The notes under the pieces: generated by a model | What the model saw: only the letters and a program-made list of their open reading frames with translations | What the model was told of the DNA's origin: nothing | The model's database searches: none | Assembly: GCF_008710035.1 (NCBI RefSeq) | Contig: NZ_VYKI01000009.1 | Coordinates: 1 to 32,204 of the forward strand | DNA from: Stenotrophomonas cyclobalanopsidis | Lineage (GTDB): Bacteria; Pseudomonadota; Gammaproteobacteria; Xanthomonadales; Xanthomonadaceae | DNA length: 32,204 nucleotides | Reading direction: 5' to 3' | Translations under genes and position numbers: made by a program | Part shown: piece after piece, positions 13,699 through 23,891 of the stretch | How the letters are laid out: each line of letters starts with the position of its first letter | Numbering within the stretch: the first letter of the stretch is position 1

Positions 13699-14942
13699 GC
13701 AAATCAGCAAGCGCCGATCTGGCAATGGCTGTCTATGACCCACCGCCGCGCAAGGCCGACGGAACGCCAGGAACGGTGAAGGCGGGCAAGGATGGGCAAG
13801 AGCGATACGAGGTCGTCAGGCAGGTTGATATGCCCAACGGCTACCAGGGATACATTTACAGGAACATGGACACTGGCGATTACGTCGTTGCCCATCGCGG
13901 CACCGAATTCGACCGCGAGTTGCTGAAGGATGGCGCGGTCGATCTCGGCATGGTCACTACGCGATTCAACGCTCAAGTGAAGGATGCTTTGGAGCTGACA
14001 CGACAGGCCAAGGAAATGGCCGAACGAGATGGCACCAAACTCTCAGTGACCGGTCACTCGCTCGGCGCGTGCATGGCCCAAGTCACCGGACATCATTACA
14101 ACCTCCCGGGCGAAGGATTCAACCCGTATGGCGCGGCCAGCCTGGGCTATCGCATCCCAAGTGGCCAGCCTGCGAATGCGGCCCCCTTCGTCAATCATGT
14201 CACTGCCGGTGACTTCGTCAGCGCGGCAGGCAAGCATTACGGCAGCGTCGAGATGTATGCCGCGCCTGGAGAGCTCACCCTATTGCGCAATGCGGAGCTT
14301 GCTTCCCGCCTGGCCGGCGGACTAGGCAGCACAGGTGGCAACCCCCTGCCAGCACTCGCTCTGACCGATTCGCATCGGATGAAGCATTTTGTAGATCGCG
14401 TCGAGAATGGCGTGGAGATCAAGTCTGTGCTGGATGACCCTTCGGCGCGGATCACTGATCCCGAAGATCAGCGAAGGGTCGATGCCTATCGAACAAGCAT
14501 CCATCAGATGCGCGCCACCGCGACGGTAATTACCCGTGGCTCCCCCGGTCTGGTGCTGGACGCCGTGGACAAGCTCCGTGGCCTGGATGAACCCGGTGCC
14601 TACGCCGAGCGCCAGGCGGAGGCAGCAAGGCTCGTTGCGCATCCGTTCAATCCGGCCGAGCAACGGAATGCGCCGGGCTCCCACGGCGGACCGCTACGCG
14701 AGCAGCCAGAGTTCCAGACGGCGTCCCCCTTGGGGCAGCGCTTGAACGAAATGCTCAACGCCGACCCCGACCGCTTCAAGGTCCTCAATCACCAGATGTC
14801 CACGCTCAATGCCGGCCAGGTGCTGGACCAGCAAGCGCAGTCCCAAGTAAATGCCGAGGACCGGGCGCGCGCGTACAGCCAGGAACAGGCCGCCCAGCAG
14901 GCGGCGCAACAGGAACACGCAGCCTCGGCAATGCGCCGTTGA
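13695..14942 (+). CDS. lipase-like alpha/beta hydrolase with Gln-rich tail, candidate secreted effector
   Basis: A 415-residue protein with the class 3 lipase nucleophile elbow TGHSLG (Ser122) after the strand KLSVTG, preceded by VVAHRGT, the oxyanion-side motif of that family. Asp173 (TAGDFV) and His227 or His231 (DSHRMKHF) are candidates for the rest of the triad. GEGFNPYGAAS after the elbow matches bacterial phospholipase effectors. No signal peptide or membrane segment is present, so export would need a specialised system. Residues 310-415 form a separate charged tail ending Gln/Ala-rich (SQEQAAQQAAQQEHA). Xanthomonadaceae type IV killing effectors have a C-terminal recruitment domain with a Gln-rich end, but the usual GLxRID-type motif is not visible here. 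The gene overlaps the lipoprotein gene by four bases and precedes the coiled-coil gene. Confidence 0.75.
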   Translation: MSKSASADLAMAVYDPPPRKADGTPGTVKAGKDGQERYEVVRQVDMPNGYQGYIYRNMDTGDYVVAHRGTEFDRELLKDGAVDLGMVTTRFNAQVKDALELTRQAKEMAERDGTKLSVTGHSLGACMAQVTGHHYNLPGEGFNPYGAASLGYRIPSGQPANAAPFVNHVTAGDFVSAAGKHYGSVEMYAAPGELTLLRNAELASRLAGGLGSTGGNPLPALALTDSHRMKHFVDRVENGVEIKSVLDDPSARITDPEDQRRVDAYRTSIHQMRATATVITRGSPGLVLDAVDKLRGLDEPGAYAERQAEAARLVAHPFNPAEQRNAPGSHGGPLREQPEFQTASPLGQRLNEMLNADPDRFKVLNHQMSTLNAGQVLDQQAQSQVNAEDRARAYSQEQAAQQAAQQEHAASAMRR

Positions 14943-14960
14943 CACTCCGGAGACACCCTC

Positions 14961-15536
14961 ATGGATGAACGCGAACTGGAAGATCTGATCAGCAAGACCG
15001 CCTTGCTGATGGAGCGCTACCAGCGGATGTGCACGGACATGGCCCAGCAGCAATCGCAGCTGTCGGCCGCGTTGAATGGGCTTGCACAATCACTGCCCGC
15101 GCAGTTCAAAACCAGCGCCGATGCTGCCGTGGCTGGGTTGAGCCGGGACAGCACAACGGCCGTCAAACAGGCGTTACTCGCGCCGGTGAGTGCCTATGAG
15201 CAGCAACTGGCGGCGTCGGCCAAGGGTGTGGGCCGCAGCACCGAAGCACTGGCTGCGGAAGTGAAGCGCTTGCAGCTCGCGTCGCGCGGCGTCGTCTGGA
15301 AGAGCGTGGCGACGGCCGTAACTACCGTGGCGATCCTTCTCGGGGGTGCCGCGTGGCTGGGCGGTCACTATCGCGCGGAGATCGAGCGCAACCAGATCGA
15401 GGCCGCACTGCTGCGTGCCTACAACCGCGCCGACGTGGTGCGGTGCGGAAAAGAACAGCTTTGCGCCAACGTCGACACCCGCAGCAAAGGGATCGGCGAG
15501 GACGGGCGCTACCGACAGATTCGTCCCCGCCCGTAG
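14961..15536 (+). CDS. coiled-coil protein with one membrane segment
   Basis: A 191-residue protein with three parts: an acidic, Gln-rich helical N-terminus (about 1-105) likely to form a coiled coil; one hydrophobic segment (about 114-131, SVATAVTTVAILLGGAAWLG); and a short C-terminal part with two cysteines (VRCGKEQLCANVD). No cleavable signal is seen. The layout resembles small proteins that accompany lipase or toxin genes in Xanthomonadaceae, sometimes annotated as relaxation or mobilisation protein; I cannot confirm a function. The ATG at 14961 has GGAG about eight bases upstream, and the gene follows the lipase by 18 bases, so they form one operon. GC returns to the genome level here, unlike the lipoprotein gene. 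A hairpin follows the stop codon. Confidence 0.75.
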   Translation: MDERELEDLISKTALLMERYQRMCTDMAQQQSQLSAALNGLAQSLPAQFKTSADAAVAGLSRDSTTAVKQALLAPVSAYEQQLAASAKGVGRSTEALAAEVKRLQLASRGVVWKSVATAVTTVAILLGGAAWLGGHYRAEIERNQIEAALLRAYNRADVVRCGKEQLCANVDTRSKGIGEDGRYRQIRPRP

Positions 15537-15547
15537 ACGGGGACGAA
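15520..15547. terminator. hairpin between convergent genes
   Basis: TTCGTCCCCG (15520-15529), an 8-base loop holding the stop codon of the coiled-coil gene, CGGGGACGAA (15538-15547). The perfect 10-bp stem lies between that gene and the clpB stop at 15558 and could end both transcripts. No T-run follows on either strand. Confidence 0.6.
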
Positions 15548-15557
15548 CGCAACCGCA

Positions 15558-18143
<2,586 letters not shown>

Positions 18144-18192
18144 GGCGAATCCTCATCGGTCATCAGTGCCGGCCCCGCCGGCGATGCAGGGA

Positions 18193-18220
18193 AGATGCGG
18201 TTGCCCCACCCGGTTTCAAG
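18193..18220 (-). promoter_or_regulatory. sigma-32 heat-shock promoter of clpB
   Basis: Read on the minus strand: CTTGAAA (complement of 18214-18220), 13-base spacer, CCGCATCT (complement of 18193-18200). This matches the RpoH consensus CTTGAAA-N(11-16)-CCCCATNT with one mismatch in the readable -10 positions. It is 50 bases upstream of the clpB start, in an intergenic stretch (18144-18327) with no other clear signal. Confidence 0.85.
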
Positions 18221-18327
18221 GGTGGCTGCGACTGGGCATCCGAGCCGTTCAAGCAGCATCCAGCATGACCGATGGGGTGTTGGCGGAGCGTTGATCTGGA
18301 TCAGACGCCCCGGCGAACCGCCTGCGG

Positions 18328-19149
18328 CTAGCGGGTAATGGCCCCGCGGATGGCGCGCAGCTGCTGCTTGACCAGCCTTTGCTGGTCCGCATTCAGCCGC
18401 AGCAGGGCCTTCTGCCCCACCGAGCGCGACTGCAGATCCGGATCGGCGAAGCGATAGCGGCCATGCTCATCACGCACCACCGCCAGCGGACGCGCCGGCT
18501 CCGGGGTCTGCAACAGATGATCGATCACCGCCACCAGGCGGTCGTTGAAGTAGCCCTGCGGCCGCCCGAGGTCGACGTAGGCCTGCTGGATAAGCGGATA
18601 GAAGCGCTTGTACGCCGCACCTGCTGCAGCAGGGTCGAGCGCGGTGAAAGCCTGCACGTAGGGTGCATAGCGGGCCGCGTTGGCTGCGGCGACCTGCTCG
18701 CCGTTCGCGCCGGCCTCCACCTGCAGGCCGCCGGGCAGCGGCCGCATCGCCAACGCTGAGGGCGGCACGCTGGCCTTGTCCAGATTGTCCACGTGAGTGA
18801 CCAGGCGCTGGATCAGGTGGTCACGCAGCAACAGCGCCAACCCACCATCACCATTGAACAGGCCACTCAGTGCGGCCCACGCTGCGGTATCGCTTTCTTC
18901 CATCTTCGGCAGCGCGGGGTCGGCTGCAGCGTCGGTGTCCAGCGGATGTTGGATGGCGGGTGTCGACGAAGCGGGTTCAGCGGTGGGCGCTGCAGGTGGC
19001 GCCGCCGTCGAAGGTGCCGCCGCCTGGGTGGGCACCTCCACACGGTCCGCCAGGTCCTGCCACTGTTCGCGGAACAACCACGCGCCCGCACCGCCTATCA
19101 CCAGCACGCCCAATACCCAAGGCCACACCGCCTTTCCACTCTTCTGCAT
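18328..19149 (-). CDS. DUF3014 membrane-anchored protein
   Basis: A 273-residue protein with a single N-terminal membrane segment (about 8-26, VWPWVLGVLVIGGAGAWLF), a Pro/Ala/Thr-rich linker (about 40-70) and a C-terminal globular domain that I recognise as DUF3014 (LALLLRDHLIQRLVTHVDNL, YAPYVQAFTALDP, YKRFYPLIQQAYVDLG). The short cytosolic N-terminus and linker suggest a periplasmic domain anchored in the inner membrane. The function of the family is unknown. The ATG at 19149 has GAGGT about nine bases upstream. It lies upstream of clpB on the same strand, but the sigma-32 promoter between them indicates separate expression of clpB. Confidence 0.85.
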   Translation of the reverse strand: MQKSGKAVWPWVLGVLVIGGAGAWLFREQWQDLADRVEVPTQAAAPSTAAPPAAPTAEPASSTPAIQHPLDTDAAADPALPKMEESDTAAWAALSGLFNGDGGLALLLRDHLIQRLVTHVDNLDKASVPPSALAMRPLPGGLQVEAGANGEQVAAANAARYAPYVQAFTALDPAAAGAAYKRFYPLIQQAYVDLGRPQGYFNDRLVAVIDHLLQTPEPARPLAVVRDEHGRYRFADPDLQSRSVGQKALLRLNADQQRLVKQQLRAIRGAITR

Positions 19150-19313
19150 GACGCAGTACCTCGCTTTTCATATGCACGACTTGAGTATGACCCGCTCCAT
19201 CGCGGGCGGTTCCCCCGCTGTTTGGCCTGCATTGTGCTGGGCATGAACGCGATGCTCACGGCTGCTTTGCGTGCGGTACGCGAGGCTGCAGGAAATTCTT
19301 TGCGGAGATGGCC

Positions 19314-20024
19314 ATGCACTACGCGCTGTATTACTGGAGCGGCATCCAGGGCCGTGGCGAGTTCGTACGTCTGGCATTGGAAGATGCCGGCGCGGAATAC
19401 GTGGACATGGCACGCGTCCATGGCGATGCGGTGATGCAGCCGTTCCTGCAGGGCCCGACCGAAGGCGGCCAACCCTTCGCACCGCCGTTCCTGAAGGCCG
19501 GGCGCCAGCTGATCGCACAGGTCGCAGCGATCCTGGATTTCCTCGGCCCCACGCTGGATCTGGTGCCCCAGGCCGCCTCACGGCGGATGCAGGCACTGCA
19601 GTTGCAGTTGACGATTGCCGACCTCGTTGCCGAGGTGCACGACACCCATCATCCGATTTCCGCATCGAAGTATTACGAGGACCAGAAAGCCGAGGCCAAG
19701 GCGCGCGCAACGGCAACGCGCAGCGAGCGCCTGCCGAAGTTTCTCGGCTATTTCGAGCGGGTGATCGAGGCCAATGGTGGCCGCCACCCGCTGCGCGAGC
19801 ACTCCTATGTGGATCTATCGCTGTTCCAGCTGCTGAGCGGCCTGGATTACATGTTTCCGAAGCGGATGCAGGCCTTGTCTCCCACCCTGCCGCTGCTGCG
19901 GGCGCTGCAGGAGCGGGTGGCGAAACGACCCAACATCGCGGCGTACCTGGCCTCGGAGCGGCGGTTGGCATTCAACACCAACGGCATCTTCCGCCATTAC
20001 CCCGAGCTGGACGCAGCCACCTGA
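19314..20024 (+). CDS. glutathione S-transferase
   Basis: A 236-residue cytosolic GST. The N-terminal thioredoxin-fold half starts HYALYYWSGIQGRGEFVRLALEDAG, in the style of pi/sigma-class enzymes, where an early Tyr (6 or 7) activates glutathione; the all-helical C-terminal half holds the substrate site. It conjugates glutathione to electrophiles or reduces peroxides; the physiological substrate is unknown. I chose ATG 19314, which has GGAG six bases upstream; the ATG at 19308 lies directly against that site. The 164-base gap to the divergent DUF3014 gene shows no convincing promoter. It is convergent with the permease gene, with a SMAG element between. Confidence 0.88.
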   Translation: MHYALYYWSGIQGRGEFVRLALEDAGAEYVDMARVHGDAVMQPFLQGPTEGGQPFAPPFLKAGRQLIAQVAAILDFLGPTLDLVPQAASRRMQALQLQLTIADLVAEVHDTHHPISASKYYEDQKAEAKARATATRSERLPKFLGYFERVIEANGGRHPLREHSYVDLSLFQLLSGLDYMFPKRMQALSPTLPLLRALQERVAKRPNIAAYLASERRLAFNTNGIFRHYPELDAAT

Positions 20025-20047
20025 CGCCGGGCGTGGCCCGGCGCTAC
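20025..20047. repeat. SMAG-type REP element
   Basis: CGCCGGGC-GTG-GCCCGGCG followed by CTAC (inverse of GTAG), starting at the base after the GST stop codon. It lies between the convergent GST and permease genes. Confidence 0.85.
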
Positions 20048-20075
20048 CATCTCGCGCCCTGCCCGGCGTACGCGT

Positions 20076-21683
20076 TCAATGTCCAGCGTCAGCCAACGGC
20101 TTCACCGGCTGCTTCTGCAGCGACAGCAGCCCCAGCAGCACGGCCAGCGCCGCGTAGGCACCCGCGAACTGCCAGCTGATGACGCGCGCCAGGCCCTGCA
20201 GGTCCCACGGCAGGTAGATGCCGCCGCGCGGGTCGACCGAGTGGATCAGGCCGAACAGGGTCAGCGCCGCCGCCACCAGCAGGAAACTGCAGGCGCGGCG
20301 CAGGCGTCCGTCGACCATCGCCGACACGGTGGCGATCCACAACATCGAGGTGATGATGAAGCCGTTGCCCAGCGCGAAGATCACCGCCAGTTCCGGCAGG
20401 CCGTGGCCGTCGACGTGGGTCAGCAGCGCGCCCATCTGATCGGCGGGAATCCAGCCCGGCGCCTTGATCGCCAGCAGGTATGCCGCCGACGGCAGGAAGC
20501 CAAGCACCATCGCACCGGCATGCTGGCGCGGAGTGGCCTGGAAGGCCTGGGTGGTGATGTCGATGGAGACGTAGACGATGATCGGTGCCAGCACTGCCAG
20601 CGGCAACCACTGCACCAGCCCGGAGATGATGCCGAGCATGCCGCCGATGCCGACGAACAGGCCGGTCAGCAGCGTGTAGCCGCTGCGTGCGCCCATGTGC
20701 TTGTAGGCCGGCTGGCCGATGTACGGCGTGGTCTGGGCGACGCCGCCGCAGACACCGGCCACCAGCGTGGCCACCGCTTCCACCAGCAGGATGTCGCGGG
20801 TGCGGTAGTCATCGCCGGCCGCGCGTGCGCTCTCGGACACGTTGATGCCACCCACCACCATCAGCAGGCCGAACGGCAGCAGCAGCGGCAGATAGGTCAT
20901 CGCGGTCGGCAGGCCATCGATGAAGCCGAGCGTGGGCAGCGGCAGCACCACCTGCGGCGGGACCCAGGCCGGCACCTGGAAGCCCGGCACGCCGAGCCCG
21001 GCCAGGCCGAGGCCGTAATAGAGGACGGTGCCGAACACGAAGGCCAGCAGCACGCCCGGGCCACGAATCGGCAGCTTGCCCTTGGCGATCAGCACGTACA
21101 GCAGCAGGCCCAGCGTGGTGAAGCCGACCAGCGGCGAACGCAGGGTTTCCAGCAGCGGCAGCAGGCCCATCAGCACCAGCGCGATGCCGGCGATGGAGCC
21201 CAGCAGCGCCGCACGCGGCAGCGCGCGGGTCACCGCCTCACCAAAGAAGGACAGGATCAGCTTCAGCACGCCCATGATGACCAGCGCGGCCATGCCCAGC
21301 TGCCAGGTGGCGATGGCCGCCGCATGGGGATCCATGCCCTGCTGCTTGAAGGCGACGAAGGCTGGGCCGAGCACCAGCAGGGCCATGCCGATGCTGGTCG
21401 GCGCGTCCAGGCCCAGCGGCATGGCGGTGACATCATCGCGACCGGTGCGGGTGGCCAGGCGGCGCGCCATCAGGGTGTAGAGCAGGTTGCCGACCAGCAC
21501 GCCGAAGGCGGTGCCGGGGAACATGCGGCCAAACACCACGTCGGCGGGGAACTGGAACATGCCGATGAGGGCCATGGCGATGAAGCCAAGGATGGAGAGG
21601 TTGTCGACGACCAGGCCGAAGAAGCCATTGAAGTCGCCAGCGACGAACCAGCGGCGTGGTGCGGCGGGAGCGGGAGCGGACAT
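20076..21683 (-). CDS. NCS2/SulP-fold permease of unknown substrate
   Basis: A 535-residue inner-membrane protein with 13-14 hydrophobic segments. It resembles the xanthine/uracil permease group: an early GDFNGFFGLVVDNLSILGF helix, a conserved DDVTAMPLGLDAPTS half-helix region, VVGGINVSESARAAGDDY and QTTPYIGQPAYKHMGARSGYT. Such carriers take up nucleobases or related anions with protons or sodium. The match is to the fold rather than to a defined purine or pyrimidine subgroup, so substrate is left open. ATG 21683 (MSAPAPAAPRRWFVAGDF) is chosen because coding character starts there; in-frame sequence further upstream is REP-rich and unlike protein. No Shine-Dalgarno is seen. The 379-base stretch upstream (21684-22062) has no gene, only REP elements. 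Confidence 0.83.
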   Translation of the reverse strand: MSAPAPAAPRRWFVAGDFNGFFGLVVDNLSILGFIAMALIGMFQFPADVVFGRMFPGTAFGVLVGNLLYTLMARRLATRTGRDDVTAMPLGLDAPTSIGMALLVLGPAFVAFKQQGMDPHAAAIATWQLGMAALVIMGVLKLILSFFGEAVTRALPRAALLGSIAGIALVLMGLLPLLETLRSPLVGFTTLGLLLYVLIAKGKLPIRGPGVLLAFVFGTVLYYGLGLAGLGVPGFQVPAWVPPQVVLPLPTLGFIDGLPTAMTYLPLLLPFGLLMVVGGINVSESARAAGDDYRTRDILLVEAVATLVAGVCGGVAQTTPYIGQPAYKHMGARSGYTLLTGLFVGIGGMLGIISGLVQWLPLAVLAPIIVYVSIDITTQAFQATPRQHAGAMVLGFLPSAAYLLAIKAPGWIPADQMGALLTHVDGHGLPELAVIFALGNGFIITSMLWIATVSAMVDGRLRRACSFLLVAAALTLFGLIHSVDPRGGIYLPWDLQGLARVISWQFAGAYAALAVLLGLLSLQKQPVKPLADAGH

Positions 21684-21885
21684 GGAAGGGGCGGTGGGGT
21701 GGGGACCGCCGATGGTAGGCCCAGCGGGGCCCGGGCGCCAATTCCGTCGTGGAATGATGGGTTCCAGCCAACGGCGGGGCCCCTCGTGGCGGGGTTGGTC
21801 GCCGGAGCGGGATCCGCCGCCCTGCGCACACCCGCCCCCTGGCAGTTTCCTGTGCGCGGCAGCCACGGAAAGGCAGGCTCTCGTT

Positions 21886-21951
21886 GTAGAGCCGAGCCCA
21901 TGCTCGGCTGCTGTACGCGAGAGCCCTGAGCCGAGCATGGCTCGGCTCTAC
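21886..21951. repeat. inverted pair of SMAG-type REP elements
   Basis: GTAGAGCCGAGCCCATGCTC (start 21886) and the inverted copy ending GCTCGGCTCTAC (to 21951). Each is itself a dyad of AGCCGAGC/GCTCGGCT, and together they can form a long hairpin. They lie in the gene-free stretch between the permease gene start and the poxB stop, with the rest of that stretch GC-rich and without recognisable signals. Confidence 0.85.
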
Positions 21952-21979
21952 AGAAGATCACCCCGATCATTCTTTCGGT

Positions 21980-22002
21980 ATCCACGCATGGCGTGGATCT
22001 AC
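21980..22002. repeat. SMAG-type REP element, ATCCACGC subfamily
   Basis: ATCCACGC-ATG-GCGTGGAT followed by CTAC. The stem differs from the neighbouring pair while the GTAG head (inverted) is kept. It lies about 60 bases past the poxB stop and is followed by a short GGCCGCCGGCC dyad. Confidence 0.8.
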
Positions 22003-22062
22003 TGGCCGCCGGCCAACTATCGAAGGTGGGGGTGCCGAGCGCAGCCCTGCATCGCCCTCCGC

Positions 22063-23781
22063 TCACTTCTTCAGGAAGTTGTCCACCAGCAGGTGCTTCA
22101 CATCATCGAAGCGGCCATTCAACACCGCCTTGGCCGCATACAACGCCGTGCCCGCCACCTGCTTGGCTTCGATCTGCGGCGGCATCACCAGCTCCGCGCG
22201 GCTGGTATGCACATCCAGCAGCGCCGGGCCACGCTGGGCCAGGAAGTCCAGCACCGCTTCCTCCAGGTCCTCGCTGCGGGTGACTGTGCGGCCGTGGAAA
22301 CCGATCACCTCGGCCAGGCGGCCAAAATCGGGATTCTTCAGGTCGGTGTAGTTGTCCAGCAGGCCCTCCACCTTCTGTTCCAGCTCGACGAAATTCAGCG
22401 AGCCGTTGTTGAATACCACCACCTTGATCGGCAGGTTTTCCTGCACCGCGGTCAGCAGGTCGCCCAGCAGCATCGCCAGGCCACCATCACCGGACAGCGA
22501 AATCACCTGGCGGCCGGGGAAAGCCTTCTGCAGGCCCAGCGCCTGCGGCATCGCATTGGCCATCGTGCCGTGCAACAGGCTGGTCAAGGTGCGGCGGCGG
22601 CCGTTCACTCGTATATGGCGCAGCACCCAGACCATCGGCGAACCACCATCGGCAGTGAACAGCGCATCGTCGCTGGCGTGCTTCGACAGCAGCGCGGTCA
22701 GGTGCTGCGGGTGGATCAGCTCGCCTTCGCCGGGCTGTTCTTCCTGCTCGCGCTTCTGCAGCGCCTTGTCGCGGTGGGTGATGCACTCATCGAGGAAGGC
22801 GCTGTCCTCGCGCGGCGGCAGCATCGGCAGCAGCGCATCCAGCGTCGGTGCGACATCACCGACCACGCCCAGATTGACCGGGTGGCGGCGGCCCAGATGA
22901 CTGCCATCGCGGTCGACCTGGATGATCGTCGCCTTGTCCGGGTAGAACTGGCCCCAGGCGAAGTCGGCGCCGAGCAGCAGCAGCGTGTCGCACTCCATCA
23001 GCGTGTGGAAGCCCGATTCGATGCCGAAGATGCCGGTCATGCCCATGTTGTAGGGGTTGTCCGGTTCGACGAAATCCTTGGCCCGCGACGTATGCGCTAC
23101 CGGCGCCTGCAGCCGTCGGGCGAGTTCCAGCAGCTGCGCATGCGCGCCCTGGCAGCCGGCCCCGGCATAGATGCCGATGCGCTTGCCCTGCCCCAGCAGC
23201 TCGGCGATCCGCTGCAGTTCGTCATCCGAGGGGCGCAGCACCGGCTGGGCGTAGTGCACCGAGAACGGCACATCGTGCTTCACTTCGGCCTCGCTGATAT
23301 CCGCCGGCAGGATCACCACGGCCACACCGCGGCGGCTGATCGCAGCCTGGCAGGCGAGTGCCACCACGCGTCGCGCCTGTTCGGGGCTGTGCACCTGCTC
23401 GCAGAACACCGTGCAGCTGCCATACACCGCCTTGAAGTCCACTTCCTGCGGGAATTCCATGCCCAGTTCGCTGGTGACGATCTGGCTGGCGATCAGCACC
23501 ATCGGCGCACGATTGCGGTTGCTTTCAAAGATGCCGTTGATGAAGTGCAGGCCACCGGGCCCGCAGGAGCCCGCGCAGGCAGTGAGCTGCCCACTCACCA
23601 GCGAATCGGCACCGGCGGCAAAGGCAGCCACCTCTTCGTGGCGCACGTGCACCCATTCGATGTCACTGCGATGCATCGCATCGGTCACGTGGTTCAAGGT
23701 ATCGCCCACGATGCCGTAACAGCGGCGGACACCCGCCTGCTGGAGGGTGTCGATGACGATCTCTGCAACGCGCTTGCTCAT
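22063..23781 (-). CDS. poxB: pyruvate oxidase / pyruvate:quinone dehydrogenase
   Basis: A 572-residue TPP- and FAD-dependent enzyme, the same length as E. coli PoxB. It decarboxylates pyruvate to acetate and CO2 and passes electrons to quinone at the inner membrane. The TPP-activating Glu is in VRHEEVAAFAAGADSLVSG, followed by ACAGSCGPGGLHFINGIFES; the TPP/Mg motif is GDGGLAMLLGDLLTAVQENL with VVFNN; the central FAD-binding region lies at about 190-340. E. coli PoxB binds membrane through its C-terminus; here the end is DDVKHLLVDNFLKK, which is amphipathic. ATG 23781 (MSKRVAEIVIDTL) is chosen on family length; there is no Shine-Dalgarno, only CCCCC before the ATG. E. coli poxB is RpoS-controlled; no such signal was identified here. 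Confidence 0.93.
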   Translation of the reverse strand: MSKRVAEIVIDTLQQAGVRRCYGIVGDTLNHVTDAMHRSDIEWVHVRHEEVAAFAAGADSLVSGQLTACAGSCGPGGLHFINGIFESNRNRAPMVLIASQIVTSELGMEFPQEVDFKAVYGSCTVFCEQVHSPEQARRVVALACQAAISRRGVAVVILPADISEAEVKHDVPFSVHYAQPVLRPSDDELQRIAELLGQGKRIGIYAGAGCQGAHAQLLELARRLQAPVAHTSRAKDFVEPDNPYNMGMTGIFGIESGFHTLMECDTLLLLGADFAWGQFYPDKATIIQVDRDGSHLGRRHPVNLGVVGDVAPTLDALLPMLPPREDSAFLDECITHRDKALQKREQEEQPGEGELIHPQHLTALLSKHASDDALFTADGGSPMVWVLRHIRVNGRRRTLTSLLHGTMANAMPQALGLQKAFPGRQVISLSGDGGLAMLLGDLLTAVQENLPIKVVVFNNGSLNFVELEQKVEGLLDNYTDLKNPDFGRLAEVIGFHGRTVTRSEDLEEAVLDFLAQRGPALLDVHTSRAELVMPPQIEAKQVAGTALYAAKAVLNGRFDDVKHLLVDNFLKK

Positions 23782-23891
23782 GGGGGAACAGCCGGTTCGG
23801 GGGAGAAACCCGAGGCTAGACCCGGCCAGGTGATGCTCCCGTGGGCAAGAAGCCGACCGCCTTGTTGAGCAAAATGCGGACCGGCGACGCG

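Noticed and set aside
13695..14942. The lipase-like protein as a standard XVIPCD type IV effector
   Set aside because: The Gln-rich tail fits, but I could not find the conserved GLxRID-type motif, so the specific assignment is not made; only a candidate effector is proposed.
18144..18327. Possible small gene between clpB and the DUF3014 gene
   Set aside because: Short open frames exist, but none has a Shine-Dalgarno or recognisable product, and the region is occupied by the clpB promoter.
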